Shown here: piece by piece, positions 16,821 to 25,647 of the stretch
Numbering within the stretch: position 1 is the first letter of the stretch
Layout of the letters: the number at the start of each line of letters is the position of its first letter
Origin: an uncultured Lachnospiraceae bacterium
GTDB taxonomy: Bacteria > Bacillota > Clostridia > Lachnospirales > Lachnospiraceae
Length of the DNA: 64,000 bases
NCBI GenBank assembly: GCA_947566645.1
Contig: CANOKL010000007.1
Span: 47,222-111,221 of the forward strand
Direction: 5' to 3'
Notes under the pieces: model-generated
Told to the model about the DNA's origin: nothing
Seen by the model: only the letters and a program-made list of their open reading frames with translations
Database searches by the model: none
Made by a program: the position numbers and the translations under genes

Positions 16821-17882
16821 TTACATCATGTTCTCACATAACGGCGAGTCTGTGAGCAGCAATTCTCTTTGCCTTTTGAGCCGTGACCGCAAGGCATTCA
16901 GAAATCTTTCATTCCCAAGAACCCGGAGTACAGGGCCGAAGGACATGACCTCAATGAGAAGCTCTGTTTCCATGCTCTGATTATAATAGATGCAGCATTC
17001 ATAAGTATTTGCGCCGGTTCTTTTCGTGTCCTTTTCATAATTGGCAAAATGCAGCATGGCACGCTCCAGGGCATTGCGTTCATTGACAATCCGCAGTTTA
17101 ACCGGTTCCTTGTAATAGGAGCTCCGAATCAACGTATTCAGGTCAGCCTCACAGGAAAGATACCGGTCTGTGAGACTGACGTTCTGGATACGGGCAACAT
17201 TCAGGATTTCCAGTCTCAGGCTGCCGTTTCCGGCATTTTTTAAGGCAAGAAGACGGAATCTGTCATTTTTTACGGAATATTCAATCCTTGCAGGGACATA
17301 GTAATGATGAACCCGTGTCCCGGCAGGGGAGGTATAATCAAGATCCACGTACTGTTGTTTCTTCTGTGCCTGAAGAAGAATACGGAAATTATGACGGAAT
17401 CTCTCATAATTGTCATGGGAAATATCAGTATGTATCCCTCCGCCGGATGCCGGATCTGTTTCACGCTGCAGGCATTCACGGTAGGGGTCTCCGTCTGAAA
17501 ACCGGTCGTAGTAATAGAACTGCTCCTGCCGCCAAAGGGGTTTCACGTCTGCCAGCATTTTGTCCAAAGTATCAAGCTGCTCCTTTTCAAGGAATAATCC
17601 AATGCGGGGATCCGATAATAATGCCTTAAGATACGATTTCTCCAGGGAGGAGAGGGGCGTGAGGAAGGAGGGGGACAGTCTGGAGAGAAAGAGCTCCCCG
17701 TTTCTGTCAAGCAGATTCCACGTACCGTCCTTAAGCCGGGGGATGATTGAGAGCATGCTTTCCCCAAAACCCTCTTTACAGATCTGACTGCGGATATCCT
17801 GTATGGTCATGGCATCCTGACGGCAGAGAATATGCCGCAATACCTGATAATAGCAGCTGTATATTTCTGAAAATAATTCCAT
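16821..17882 (-). CDS. WYL-domain protein (transcription regulator-like), first of two
   Basis: This 353-residue protein has an N-terminal region that looks like a winged helix (MELFSEIYSCYYQVLRHIL, then IQDIRSQI) and a central WYL-type ligand-sensing domain (about residues 175-260: QYVDLDYTSPAG, VPARIEYSVKNDRFRLLAL). A conserved C-terminal extension follows. WYL domains are thought to bind nucleic acid fragments or nucleotides and control genes for stress, DNA damage and RNA repair. The start at 17882 is chosen because AGGAGGTGTGCC precedes it; an open stretch of 16 codons lies upstream. It lies in one strand block with a P-loop kinase and a second WYL gene, divergent from rtcB. Confidence 0.75.
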   Translation of the reverse strand: MELFSEIYSCYYQVLRHILCRQDAMTIQDIRSQICKEGFGESMLSIIPRLKDGTWNLLDRNGELFLSRLSPSFLTPLSSLEKSYLKALLSDPRIGLFLEKEQLDTLDKMLADVKPLWRQEQFYYYDRFSDGDPYRECLQRETDPASGGGIHTDISHDNYERFRHNFRILLQAQKKQQYVDLDYTSPAGTRVHHYYVPARIEYSVKNDRFRLLALKNAGNGSLRLEILNVARIQNVSLTDRYLSCEADLNTLIRSSYYKEPVKLRIVNERNALERAMLHFANYEKDTKRTGANTYECCIYYNQSMETELLIEVMSFGPVLRVLGNERFLNALRSRLKRQRELLLTDSPLCENMM

Positions 17883-17939
17883 GGCACACCTCCTGCGAGA
17901 TTTTTCACATGAAAACAGATTTACGTTCATGATTCATTT

Positions 17940-18440
17940 TTACAAAGCTGGTTCGCCGCTTTTTATTTCATAATGATCCACTTCCGCCCGTGACCGGAAT
18001 ACAATGATATTCTTATTCTTATATTTTCTTAGCAGTTCATACACTCGAGGCATTTCATTCCTTGAAAAATTCATGATCCAATCCCGGAATTCATCATCCA
18101 GTCTGTCTTCCTTCCAGGGCATATCCTCTCTCTTAGTACCTATGCGTGCCTCTGCACCTGCAAGACAAACAGAAAGCGGTAAATCCAAAAGAAATACGGT
18201 ATCGCATTCTATCAGACGCATTTCAAGGGTTCTGCCATAATTGCCATCAATAATCCATTTGTCCGTTTTCACGATTTCAGACAACTTTAAGTCAAACTCC
18301 TGACGGGTAATATTTGTTTTATCTGCTTTATGCCAGATCATATCAAGATAGTATAAAGGAAGTCCTGTCGCATCACGAAGACGTCTTGCAAAGGTACTCT
18401 TTCCCGCACCGGGACACCCAATAATAATAACCTTTTTCAC
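17940..18440 (-). CDS. P-loop nucleotide kinase, adenylate-kinase/FlaR-like
   Basis: The 166-residue protein has the Walker A motif GCPGAGKST at residues 8-16, followed by LPLYYLDMIWHKAD, KWIIDGNYGRTLEMRL and VFLLDLPLSVCLAG. This is the pattern of the AAA_18/FlaR-like topology-modulation group, small kinases of unknown substrate. It starts at GTG 18440 with GGAGGTG five bases upstream. It sits between two WYL genes and divergent from the RNA ligase RtcB. A role in RNA end phosphorylation would fit an RNA repair locus, but the sequence does not resemble a known polynucleotide kinase closely enough to claim it. Confidence 0.75.
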   Translation of the reverse strand: MKKVIIIGCPGAGKSTFARRLRDATGLPLYYLDMIWHKADKTNITRQEFDLKLSEIVKTDKWIIDGNYGRTLEMRLIECDTVFLLDLPLSVCLAGAEARIGTKREDMPWKEDRLDDEFRDWIMNFSRNEMPRVYELLRKYKNKNIIVFRSRAEVDHYEIKSGEPAL

Positions 18441-18576
18441 ATTTTCACCTCCAAATGCCTTTCTGTTTTTTTACACCCTTCTTTATCAATACATACATCA
18501 GCGTTACAACCATTACAAGTAAGGTTAAAATACCTTTTGGCCATACATTGTTACATAAGAGAAATATGATGATACA

Positions 18577-18600
18577 AGCGTCAAACTACCTTTTGACGCT
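18577..18600 (-). terminator. Hairpin at the end of the second WYL gene
   Basis: AGCGTCAAA (18577-18585) pairs perfectly with TTTGACGCT (18592-18600). It directly abuts the stop codon of the WYL gene read on the minus strand and probably reduces read-through into the kinase gene. Confidence 0.6.
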
Positions 18601-19835
18601 TACATCATATGATAAAGTTTATACATCGCCTCCAGGTCCCGGTAAAACCGTTGTTCTACGTAGCTGTCAGTGCACTTAAGCTTCAGGATTCTTCCAGTAA
18701 ATGTGCGGATCCATGGCAGCATTTCGTTGCAGTCAAAGACCTCAGTCTCATATTGATAAATATTCTGTGCGATTTTTGTGACCGTTCCGCCCCGGCCTTC
18801 ACGCTTTAAGCGCTCCACAATATAATGTTCTCCAGGTTCTATGGCCTGAATCGTCATGGACAGCTTATCCAGATGATGTCCAGATTTCCCCTGGAAAGAA
18901 ACTCCCCAGAGCTTTTCATGGTTCTGTACCAGCTTTTCGGTCAGCAGGTCATATCCGGCGAATGGCTCTAAAGGGAGGACGCGCCGAATGGAATCCAGGC
19001 GGAAGCAGGAAAATCGTTTCTTTTGCTCCACATATCCGCACAGATACCGCCGGCCGCTTCTAGTGCTGATCAGGATCTGCAAAGGAACGCAGACCGCCGT
19101 AACGGTATGCCCCTTTTTTGTGCTTTTTACTGCCATCTGTATCTGCCGTTTTTGATTCATGGCATCAAGGATCCCGAGAAGAATTTCATCCTCCAGCGTA
19201 TGTACACAAAAGCTGTGCTTTACACGGAAGGTGCGGTTCTGATAATCTAGCTGCTCTGTCAGATGATTGCCAACGATTCCAAAGACCTCTGACATCTGGT
19301 AAAAGGCGAGAGCGTCCAATATGTCCTCATTGGCTTTCAGCCACAGTGCCAGTGAGCAGTCCAGGGAAAAGACAACCGTTTTCCCCTTTCTTTTTCTCTC
19401 CAGGAGGCCTTCCCGGGCATAGACTGTGCATTTTCTCCGGACAGTCTGAAGGTCGGACAGGTTCCCGTACTCTGCCAGCAGAAGATCAGTAATCTCCTTT
19501 GCCGTCAGGGCGCGCCCGTCCTTTAGCAGATCCAGTATGAGAAAATGCAGTACAAGGTCGTTATCAGTGAAGCTCTTTGTCTTCCATACCTGAAACAGGG
19601 GATTCGTATCCAGGAGATTGCTGTCTATGGCAAGGAAGATGTTCGTGCCGTCAGATGTATGGGTCTTTTGGACATAGGGGCCGAGCCAGCTTTCCAGGCG
19701 CCGCCGCTCATTATCGTAGGTGCGGGGGCTCTTTTCCCGGAACTCATTTCTGGATTTGAAGCCATAGACAAAAAAATCACGGACATATTCTCTTGTTTTG
19801 GGAAAGCTTTTCACCAGCTCCCGGAAATCTGACAT
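18600..19835 (-). CDS. WYL-domain protein (transcription regulator-like), second of two
   Basis: The 411-residue protein shows an N-terminal part with SPRTYDNERRRLESWLG, a predicted winged helix near residues 95-150 (ALTAKEITDLLL, DLQTVRRKCTVY, EGLLERKRKG) and a WYL-type domain at about 230-300 (RQIQMAVKSTKKG, VPLQILISTRSGRRYLCGY). The C-terminal extension VERLKREGRGGTV with CTDSYVEQRFYRD is typical of WYL proteins. AAGGAGG precedes the ATG at good spacing. It is transcribed divergently from rtcB, sharing a 230-base region that holds a dispersed repeat and two direct repeats. A role as regulator of rtcB is inferred. Confidence 0.8.
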   Translation of the reverse strand: MSDFRELVKSFPKTREYVRDFFVYGFKSRNEFREKSPRTYDNERRRLESWLGPYVQKTHTSDGTNIFLAIDSNLLDTNPLFQVWKTKSFTDNDLVLHFLILDLLKDGRALTAKEITDLLLAEYGNLSDLQTVRRKCTVYAREGLLERKRKGKTVVFSLDCSLALWLKANEDILDALAFYQMSEVFGIVGNHLTEQLDYQNRTFRVKHSFCVHTLEDEILLGILDAMNQKRQIQMAVKSTKKGHTVTAVCVPLQILISTRSGRRYLCGYVEQKKRFSCFRLDSIRRVLPLEPFAGYDLLTEKLVQNHEKLWGVSFQGKSGHHLDKLSMTIQAIEPGEHYIVERLKREGRGGTVTKIAQNIYQYETEVFDCNEMLPWIRTFTGRILKLKCTDSYVEQRFYRDLEAMYKLYHMM

Positions 19836-19901
19836 GGTATCTGCCTCCTTTTATAGTTAAGCACTCTCGGGAACTCTCTTGCCCCCATCTTTGCGGCTGA
19901 T

Positions 19902-19952
19902 TTACCGGCTCGGATGCCGTGCGGCGGGGTGCACGGCTCTGTAAATAGTAAC
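19902..19952 (-). repeat. Dispersed GTTACTATT element, 51-base copy
   Basis: Read on the minus strand, this 51-base segment matches 45710-45760 without gaps at 45 of 51 positions. It begins GTTACTATTTAC and contains the arms GCCGTGC and GCACGGC of an internal hairpin. The partner right end seen at 45.8 kb is missing, so this looks like a partial element. It lies inside the divergent WYL/rtcB promoter region. Confidence 0.8.
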
Positions 19953-19982
19953 CTTAGTATATCACACCTCGCAACTTTTTTT

Positions 19983-20019
19983 AAATGATACTTTGGCAGG
20001 CATGGGATAAAATGATACT
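19983..20019. promoter_or_regulatory. Direct repeats AAATGATACT upstream of rtcB
   Basis: The decamer AAATGATACT occurs at 19983-19992 and again at 20010-20019, a period of 27 bases, in the intergenic region shared by the WYL gene and rtcB. Such repeats are possible binding sites for one of the WYL regulators. No clear sigma-70 boxes were found around them. Inference only. Confidence 0.4.
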
Positions 20020-20067
20020 GAACGTTAGTTAAATTAGCCATGAGAATGATGAAAGGATGTGAACAGG

Positions 20068-21300
20068 ATGTTTGTAATTTGTAATGAGAATACGAGAGTA
20101 CCCATTAAGGTATGGCTGGAGCATGAGGGACAGTTGGAGGAAAGCTGCCTGGAGCAGGCGTACCACCTGGCGCAGCTGCCGTTTCTTCATAAATGGGTGT
20201 GTCTGATGCCGGACACCCATGCGGGAATGGGAATGCCAATCGGCGGGGTGATTGCAGCGAAGGATGTGATTATTCCGAATGCAGTTGGGGTTGATATTGG
20301 ATGTGGAATGGACTTTATTCCGACGAATGTACATGTGGATGATATCCGCCAGATTCAGACAGGAAACGGAACGCTGATTCAGGCCATGATCGGGAATATT
20401 ATGAGAACAATCCCACTTAACATGGAGAGGTATAAGGAGCCCCAGGAGTCCGGGGTGCTTGACCGGGCAAAGCAGGAGATGGAAAAGTATGAGAGAAATG
20501 AGGAGCTTCTGCCTCTGATTGATGACGGATATTTCCAGGTGGGGAGCCTTGGAGGAGGGAATCATTTTATTGAGCTTCAGGAGGATCAGGATGGATATCT
20601 CTGTATCATGATTCATTCGGGAAGCCGCCATCTGGGAAAGGAGATCTGTGATTATTTCCATGGAAGAGCAAGGGAACTGAACAGGAGATGGTACAGCGAA
20701 GTGAAAGACGAATACCGGCTGTCGTTTCTTCCGGTTCATACAGAGGAGGGGCAGCAGTATATCCGCTGGATGGAGCTTGCCATGGATTATGCCTTTGAGA
20801 ACCGGGCCCGGATGCTTTTTAAGACCTGTTCGATTGTAAGAGAAATGATTGAAAAATATACGGGGCAGAGGGTGGAATTCGGAGAGGAAATTAACTGTCA
20901 CCACAACTATGCGGCAATTGAGAACCACTACGGCGCAAATGTCTGGGTACACCGCAAAGGCGCAACCAGAGTGCGGGAGGGCGAGATGGCTGTCATCCCG
21001 GGAGCCATGGGCTCTTACAGCTATGTGGTGAAAGGAAAAGGAAATAAGGAATCCTTCTGCACATCCTCCCACGGGGCAGGGAGAACCTATTCAAGGTCAG
21101 GTGCGGTGAAGGAATTCAGCGTGGAGCAGGTTATGGTAGATTTAAAGGAGCAGGGGGTCGTGCTGGGCAAGCGGAAGAAGAACGATGTAGCCGAGGAATG
21201 CCGGTTTGCCTACAAGGATATTGAGCAGGTCATGAAGTGGCAGGCCGATCTGATTACACCAGTCAGAAAGCTTAAGACAGTTGGAGTGGTAAAGGGATAA
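20068..21300 (+). CDS. rtcB: RNA-splicing ligase RtcB family protein
   Basis: RtcB joins RNA ends carrying 2',3'-cyclic phosphate or 3'-phosphate to 5'-OH ends, using GTP and manganese. The 410-residue product has LMPDTHAGMGMPIGG, the metal-site segment VGVDIGCGMDF (Cys79), GGGNHFIELQ, HSGSRHLGKEI, NCHHNYA and SSHGAGR, whose His is the residue that carries GMP in the E. coli enzyme. All catalytic positions seem present. ATG 20068 gives MFVICNENTRVPIKVWL, the usual start; a GTG nine bases earlier is less likely. It is divergent from a WYL-kinase-WYL set, where E. coli instead uses RtcR. Confidence 0.92.
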   Translation: MFVICNENTRVPIKVWLEHEGQLEESCLEQAYHLAQLPFLHKWVCLMPDTHAGMGMPIGGVIAAKDVIIPNAVGVDIGCGMDFIPTNVHVDDIRQIQTGNGTLIQAMIGNIMRTIPLNMERYKEPQESGVLDRAKQEMEKYERNEELLPLIDDGYFQVGSLGGGNHFIELQEDQDGYLCIMIHSGSRHLGKEICDYFHGRARELNRRWYSEVKDEYRLSFLPVHTEEGQQYIRWMELAMDYAFENRARMLFKTCSIVREMIEKYTGQRVEFGEEINCHHNYAAIENHYGANVWVHRKGATRVREGEMAVIPGAMGSYSYVVKGKGNKESFCTSSHGAGRTYSRSGAVKEFSVEQVMVDLKEQGVVLGKRKKNDVAEECRFAYKDIEQVMKWQADLITPVRKLKTVGVVKG

Positions 21301-21472
21301 AGAGTGCTGTACACCGGGCTGCCGGAATACTCTCCGGTTCTTCCATGAACAAAGTTTACAGGTAAAAATATTACAAGAAGTGGTAGATGAAGTGGAAAAT
21401 TTCATGTGATATGATTAATTCAAAATAAGAAATTTTACAAATATTTCTGAGTGCGAAAGGAAGGATTATGGC

Positions 21473-22105
21473 ATGAAAGGCATTATTTTTGATCTGGACG
21501 GCGTGATTTGTTCTACAGATAAATACCATTACTCTGCATGGAAGAAGCTGGCAGATAAAGAAGGAATCTATTTTGATGCGGTAATTAATAACAGATTACG
21601 CGGTGTATCCAGAATGCAGAGTCTGGAAATCATTCTGGAGAGGGCGCAAAAGAGCTATACGGAAGAAGAGAAGGCAGCTATGGCAGAAGAGAAAAATGCC
21701 ATTTATGTGAACCTATTAAAAGAGATGTCAGAGGATGATTTATCAGAAGAAGTGAAGGATGTCTTACAGAAACTGCGGGAATACGGAATGAAACTGGCAA
21801 TTGGATCCAGCAGTAAAAATGCGAAAATCATTCTGAAACAGCTGGGACTGGAAGACTTTTTCGATGCAGTCTCTGATGGGACTAACATTACAAGATCGAA
21901 ACCTGACCCAGAAGTATTTTTGAAAGCGGCTGATTTTATTGGTGAAAAACCGGCAGACTGCTTAGTTGTCGAAGATGCAAAAGCAGGTATTGAAGCTGCT
22001 TTTGCAGGCGGCTTCCAGAGCGCGGGACTTGGAGAGGCCGCAGAACACCCCAAGGTAACTTACAAGATGGCAGGTTTCCGGGATTTACTTGAAATCTGCC
22101 AGTAA
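21473..22105 (+). CDS. pgmB: Beta-phosphoglucomutase (HAD superfamily)
   Basis: The enzyme converts beta-glucose-1-phosphate to glucose-6-phosphate. The 210-residue protein has the HAD nucleophile motif FDLDGV (Asp7, Asp9), the cap-domain segment RLRGVSRMQSLEIIL that is typical of PgmB, GSSSKN, the motif III lysine in SKPDPEVF and VEDAKAGIEAA. AAGGAAGGA precedes the ATG. It stands at the head of a locus that ends with a GH65 phosphorylase, the enzyme class that makes beta-glucose-1-phosphate, so the two should act in sequence. A two-component system lies between them and the transporter. Confidence 0.93.
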   Translation: MKGIIFDLDGVICSTDKYHYSAWKKLADKEGIYFDAVINNRLRGVSRMQSLEIILERAQKSYTEEEKAAMAEEKNAIYVNLLKEMSEDDLSEEVKDVLQKLREYGMKLAIGSSSKNAKIILKQLGLEDFFDAVSDGTNITRSKPDPEVFLKAADFIGEKPADCLVVEDAKAGIEAAFAGGFQSAGLGEAAEHPKVTYKMAGFRDLLEICQ

Positions 22106-22224
22106 TAATGGCAGAAAATATCGCGGCATGAAAGGGTGGTGTCCGGACGCGGATGAAATCGAAGCCTGTGCTTCCATTCAGTCCATGGTTGCTGCTGGCA
22201 TATTAAAAGAAGGGGTGGTGGAAA

Positions 22225-24006
22225 ATGCGCAGCAGAGTGAATAATGCAAGAAATAACCTGATTATGAAATTTGCACTGGTTCTTGTAATTGTACTCGTGC
22301 TGTACACGTTATTTGTTTCGTACAGTGTGTACAGAAAATTGTTAGGCAATAATTACGAAAGCCTGAAGAATGCGATCAGAACAACCGCAGATAATATGTC
22401 GCAGACACTGGATATGATGCGCAGTACCACTTATGCGCTTTCTGGCAGCCAGTCTGTTAAAAACTGGATAAAAGACAGGAGCTGTTTTACAGGAAGAGAT
22501 AAGCAGACATTGTTAAACCGGCAGAATTTAAATGAAGAGATGCAGCGAATGCTTATTTATAATAATACCTGGAATTTTGAGTTGTTTGATTATATTGCTA
22601 TATATGAGAATAGCAGCCTGTTAGCGATTACATACACCAAACAATACAGCATACAGCAGATTATAAATGATACGGGCAATGTTCAAAAAAGGCTGAGTGC
22701 TGAGAAGGAATATGCACAGGTTCTGCCGCCGCAGGATAAAGGCGGCTCTATTTACACTACGCTTAGAATACAGAGCGATTTTCAATCGGAGGATAGCATA
22801 TATATAATTGGAGCTACCGGGACGGATAATTTTCAGAAAAAACTGAAAAACCTGATGAATCACAACGGAACTACGGCTTATATGATGCGGGCAGATGGGA
22901 CGGTGTTTGCATCTGGAGATGGTGGAAAGCTGGGTGAAAACCTGGGGGACACAATTGTATCGATTAAAAATGATCTTGAAAATAAAAGCATTGACGGAGC
23001 AGATTACCAGATTATCAAATGGAAAATAAACAAAGAATTTTATCTGGTGTATCTGCTCCCAAAGGCTTATATGATGCGGCAGACCCTTACGGATATGAGA
23101 ATGATGCAGCTTTTGCTGGTTATAATTGCGGCTGTATTGATCGTATTTGCAACAATTGTGATTATAAATATGACAGAGGTATTTAAAGATTTAATTGATG
23201 CCATGAGAAGAGTCGGCAATAAAGATTATGAGGTGCGGTTAAAGCATTATGGCAACACAGCGTATGATGAAGTGTCGTTCAGCTTTAATTCTATGGTAGA
23301 GAAATTAAAGGAGCTGATTCAGACTACTTACGAGTCTAAGATTCTGCTAAATGAAATGGAAATCAAGTTCCTGCAGCAGCAGATGAATCCACATTTTCTT
23401 TTTAATATTCTGCTTACGATTCAGATTAAAGCAAAGCTGTCAGGAGATGAAGAGGTTTATAAAATGATTTCTTCACTAGCCTCACTGCTCCGTGCGGGGA
23501 TTTATGGAGATAAGCGGACGGCAATTACCATCCGGGAAGAGATGAACTATGTAAAATATTACCTCAGCCTTCAGCAGGAACGTTATGAGGAGCGGCTGAA
23601 TTATCAGATCGAAGTAGAGGATGAATCGATTCTGGATCATGAAATTCTAAGATTAGTTGTGGAACCGATTGTGGAAAACACAATTGTCCATGGTGTTGAG
23701 GCAGTAGATGGAAATCTGAATGTAAATATAAGATTACGTTATGACGATGACCGTATATTAATTACGGTAAAAGATAATGGAGCTGGATTTGACGTAGAAG
23801 AATTAAATATGGAAAAATCTGAAACACTAGATGGTACAGTGGTGCATGAAAAGACAGGTATAAGAAATACGCACCAGAGAATCCGGTTAATGTATGGGGA
23901 GCCCTATGGAATTCATATATGCAGCCAGCCAATGAAAGGAACCGAGGTATTAATTTGCATTCCCAGAAAGAGGTCTGAAAAGGGAGGAGCAGGGGAAGAA
24001 TGTTAA
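22225..24006 (+). CDS. Sensor histidine kinase, YesM type
   Basis: The 593-residue kinase has a membrane helix at about residues 14-36, a large extracellular sensor domain, a second helix near 292-314, a HAMP segment and then a His_kinase domain (PF06580) with QQQMNPHFLFN, giving His390. The ATPase domain shows EPIVENTIVHG and VKDNGAGFD. YesM-type kinases usually sense extracellular sugars and control adjacent ABC sugar importers with an AraC-type partner. The stop overlaps the regulator gene by seven bases. A short open frame (22128-22244) runs into its start but is probably not a gene. Confidence 0.93.
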   Translation: MRSRVNNARNNLIMKFALVLVIVLVLYTLFVSYSVYRKLLGNNYESLKNAIRTTADNMSQTLDMMRSTTYALSGSQSVKNWIKDRSCFTGRDKQTLLNRQNLNEEMQRMLIYNNTWNFELFDYIAIYENSSLLAITYTKQYSIQQIINDTGNVQKRLSAEKEYAQVLPPQDKGGSIYTTLRIQSDFQSEDSIYIIGATGTDNFQKKLKNLMNHNGTTAYMMRADGTVFASGDGGKLGENLGDTIVSIKNDLENKSIDGADYQIIKWKINKEFYLVYLLPKAYMMRQTLTDMRMMQLLLVIIAAVLIVFATIVIINMTEVFKDLIDAMRRVGNKDYEVRLKHYGNTAYDEVSFSFNSMVEKLKELIQTTYESKILLNEMEIKFLQQQMNPHFLFNILLTIQIKAKLSGDEEVYKMISSLASLLRAGIYGDKRTAITIREEMNYVKYYLSLQQERYEERLNYQIEVEDESILDHEILRLVVEPIVENTIVHGVEAVDGNLNVNIRLRYDDDRILITVKDNGAGFDVEELNMEKSETLDGTVVHEKTGIRNTHQRIRLMYGEPYGIHICSQPMKGTEVLICIPRKRSEKGGAGEEC

Positions 24007-25484
24007 AAGTATTAATCGCAGATGATGAGAGAAATATAAGAAAAGGGATTCAATGTCTGATTGACTGGGAAAGTCTGGACTGTAAAGTGGTATCTTCCTG
24101 TGGGAATGGAAGGCAGGTATTAGAATATATACAGAATAATCCTGTGGATATCGTGGTTACAGACGTCAAGATGCCTGCTATGGACGGACTGGAACTCAGC
24201 CGTCAGATTACAGAAAAATACGATCATATCAAGGTGATTATCCTTACCGCTTATTCTGATTTTGATATGGCAAAGAAGGCGATTCGGTATGGAGTAGAAG
24301 ATTTTATAGTCAAAAATAATTATATGGAAGAACTTCCGGCTGCCATAAAAAAAGCCGCCGAACGTATCAGGAAAGATGCAGGCACAGGCGATGGGTATGC
24401 CCTGGATGACAAGCGCAGGATACATGACTTGCAGGGATTTTGCTATTGCATTTGTTCCTGTGAAATTGAAAGCATGGACGCTTCCATAGACTATAACTTA
24501 AAAGACATGCTGAATAATATTTTGAAAATTGCGGCGAAAGACTGCCTTTTTGAGATTATCCCGCAAACGGAGAATTATATGCATATTATTATTAAATATG
24601 AGAAAGATTCATCCATTAATATAAACGCAATTGTAGATTATTTTAATAGTATTCTTATTATGGTAGAAGAATTTATGCGCATTAATCTTCGTGTGGGGAT
24701 CAGCAGTGAGTCCGGTGATCCGGCATCCTATATTCAGTTGAAAAGGGAGGCTGACGAGGCTTTATCCCGGATTATATCAAAAGACAGCGAGATTAATGTA
24801 TATATTGTTAATGATAAGGATGAAAAAGCAGATTTGATCAACCTGGATCATTATAAGTCTGCTATCTGTGAATTGATTTTTTCAGAGGATGATTCGGAAC
24901 CTAAGCAGGTATTAAAAGAATTTGGAGAAAATCTTGTAAGGGAAGATATTTGTTTTGAGCAGTGCCAGATATACGCTCTGGTGATTGACTGTGCCATGAT
25001 TCATAAAGTCGTAAAATACCATCTTGATATTGAGCAGGATTTTAATCAGCTGGAACGGGATATATATAAAAAGAACCAGAGCGCAAAGACCTTATATGGC
25101 CTGATTGAAATCGGGAATGACCTTATAGATCATCTGCGGAGCCTCTGTCTTGGCAAAATACATGTAAAAAATGAACTGGTGAAACGAGTAGATGATTGTA
25201 TTAAGCAGCACTATAGAGAAGAGCTGAGCCTGAATTTTATCAGCAGCTGCCTGTATCTGAACAGCAGTTATGTCAGCAGAGCGTATAAAAAATTCACAGG
25301 AATCACAGTCACAGAAAAGATCAATCTGTTTCGCGTGGGAAAGGCCAGGGAACTGTTGAAATCAACGAGTAAAAGAATCTACGAGATAGCAGATGAGGTA
25401 GGGTTTAAGGATGCAGCTTATTTTAGCAATATATTTATTAAATACTGCGGTATGAACCCAAGCGAGTTCCGTAAGAATAGTTAA
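24000..25484 (+). CDS. Response regulator with AraC-type DNA-binding domain, YesN type
   Basis: The 494-residue protein has a receiver domain (ADDE, phosphorylated Asp55 in VTDVKMPAMDG), a middle domain of about 250 residues typical of YesN-like regulators, and a C-terminal AraC helix-turn-helix pair (LNFISSCLYLNSSYVSRAYK, then IYEIADEVGFKDAAYFSNIF). It overlaps the kinase gene by seven bases, so the pair is translated together. The obvious target is the sugar-binding protein operon that starts about 160 bases downstream. Confidence 0.93.
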   Translation: MLKVLIADDERNIRKGIQCLIDWESLDCKVVSSCGNGRQVLEYIQNNPVDIVVTDVKMPAMDGLELSRQITEKYDHIKVIILTAYSDFDMAKKAIRYGVEDFIVKNNYMEELPAAIKKAAERIRKDAGTGDGYALDDKRRIHDLQGFCYCICSCEIESMDASIDYNLKDMLNNILKIAAKDCLFEIIPQTENYMHIIIKYEKDSSININAIVDYFNSILIMVEEFMRINLRVGISSESGDPASYIQLKREADEALSRIISKDSEINVYIVNDKDEKADLINLDHYKSAICELIFSEDDSEPKQVLKEFGENLVREDICFEQCQIYALVIDCAMIHKVVKYHLDIEQDFNQLERDIYKKNQSAKTLYGLIEIGNDLIDHLRSLCLGKIHVKNELVKRVDDCIKQHYREELSLNFISSCLYLNSSYVSRAYKKFTGITVTEKINLFRVGKARELLKSTSKRIYEIADEVGFKDAAYFSNIFIKYCGMNPSEFRKNS

Positions 25485-25647
25485 AAATAATACAAAAAGG
25501 TAAAATATTTCCAAGAAATCCTCCGTAATCTGAAGAGAGGCCATTAGAGAAGGTCATATTTTTTATCAAAATAGAAAAATGGCCGTATTAAAGAAAGATA
25601 GAAATCAAGGTAAAATGGATTCACAAAAAAAGATTGGAGGAGAAAAC

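Noticed and set aside
20029..21072. 347-codon minus-strand frame opposite rtcB
   Set aside because: Antisense shadow of a well-conserved gene; composition rich in His, Leu and Ile without domains.
22128..22244. 38-codon frame (MKGWCPDADEIEAC...) running into the YesM kinase start
   Set aside because: No ribosome site, no recognised family, and it overlaps the kinase start; possibly the tail of a lost gene, but support is too thin.
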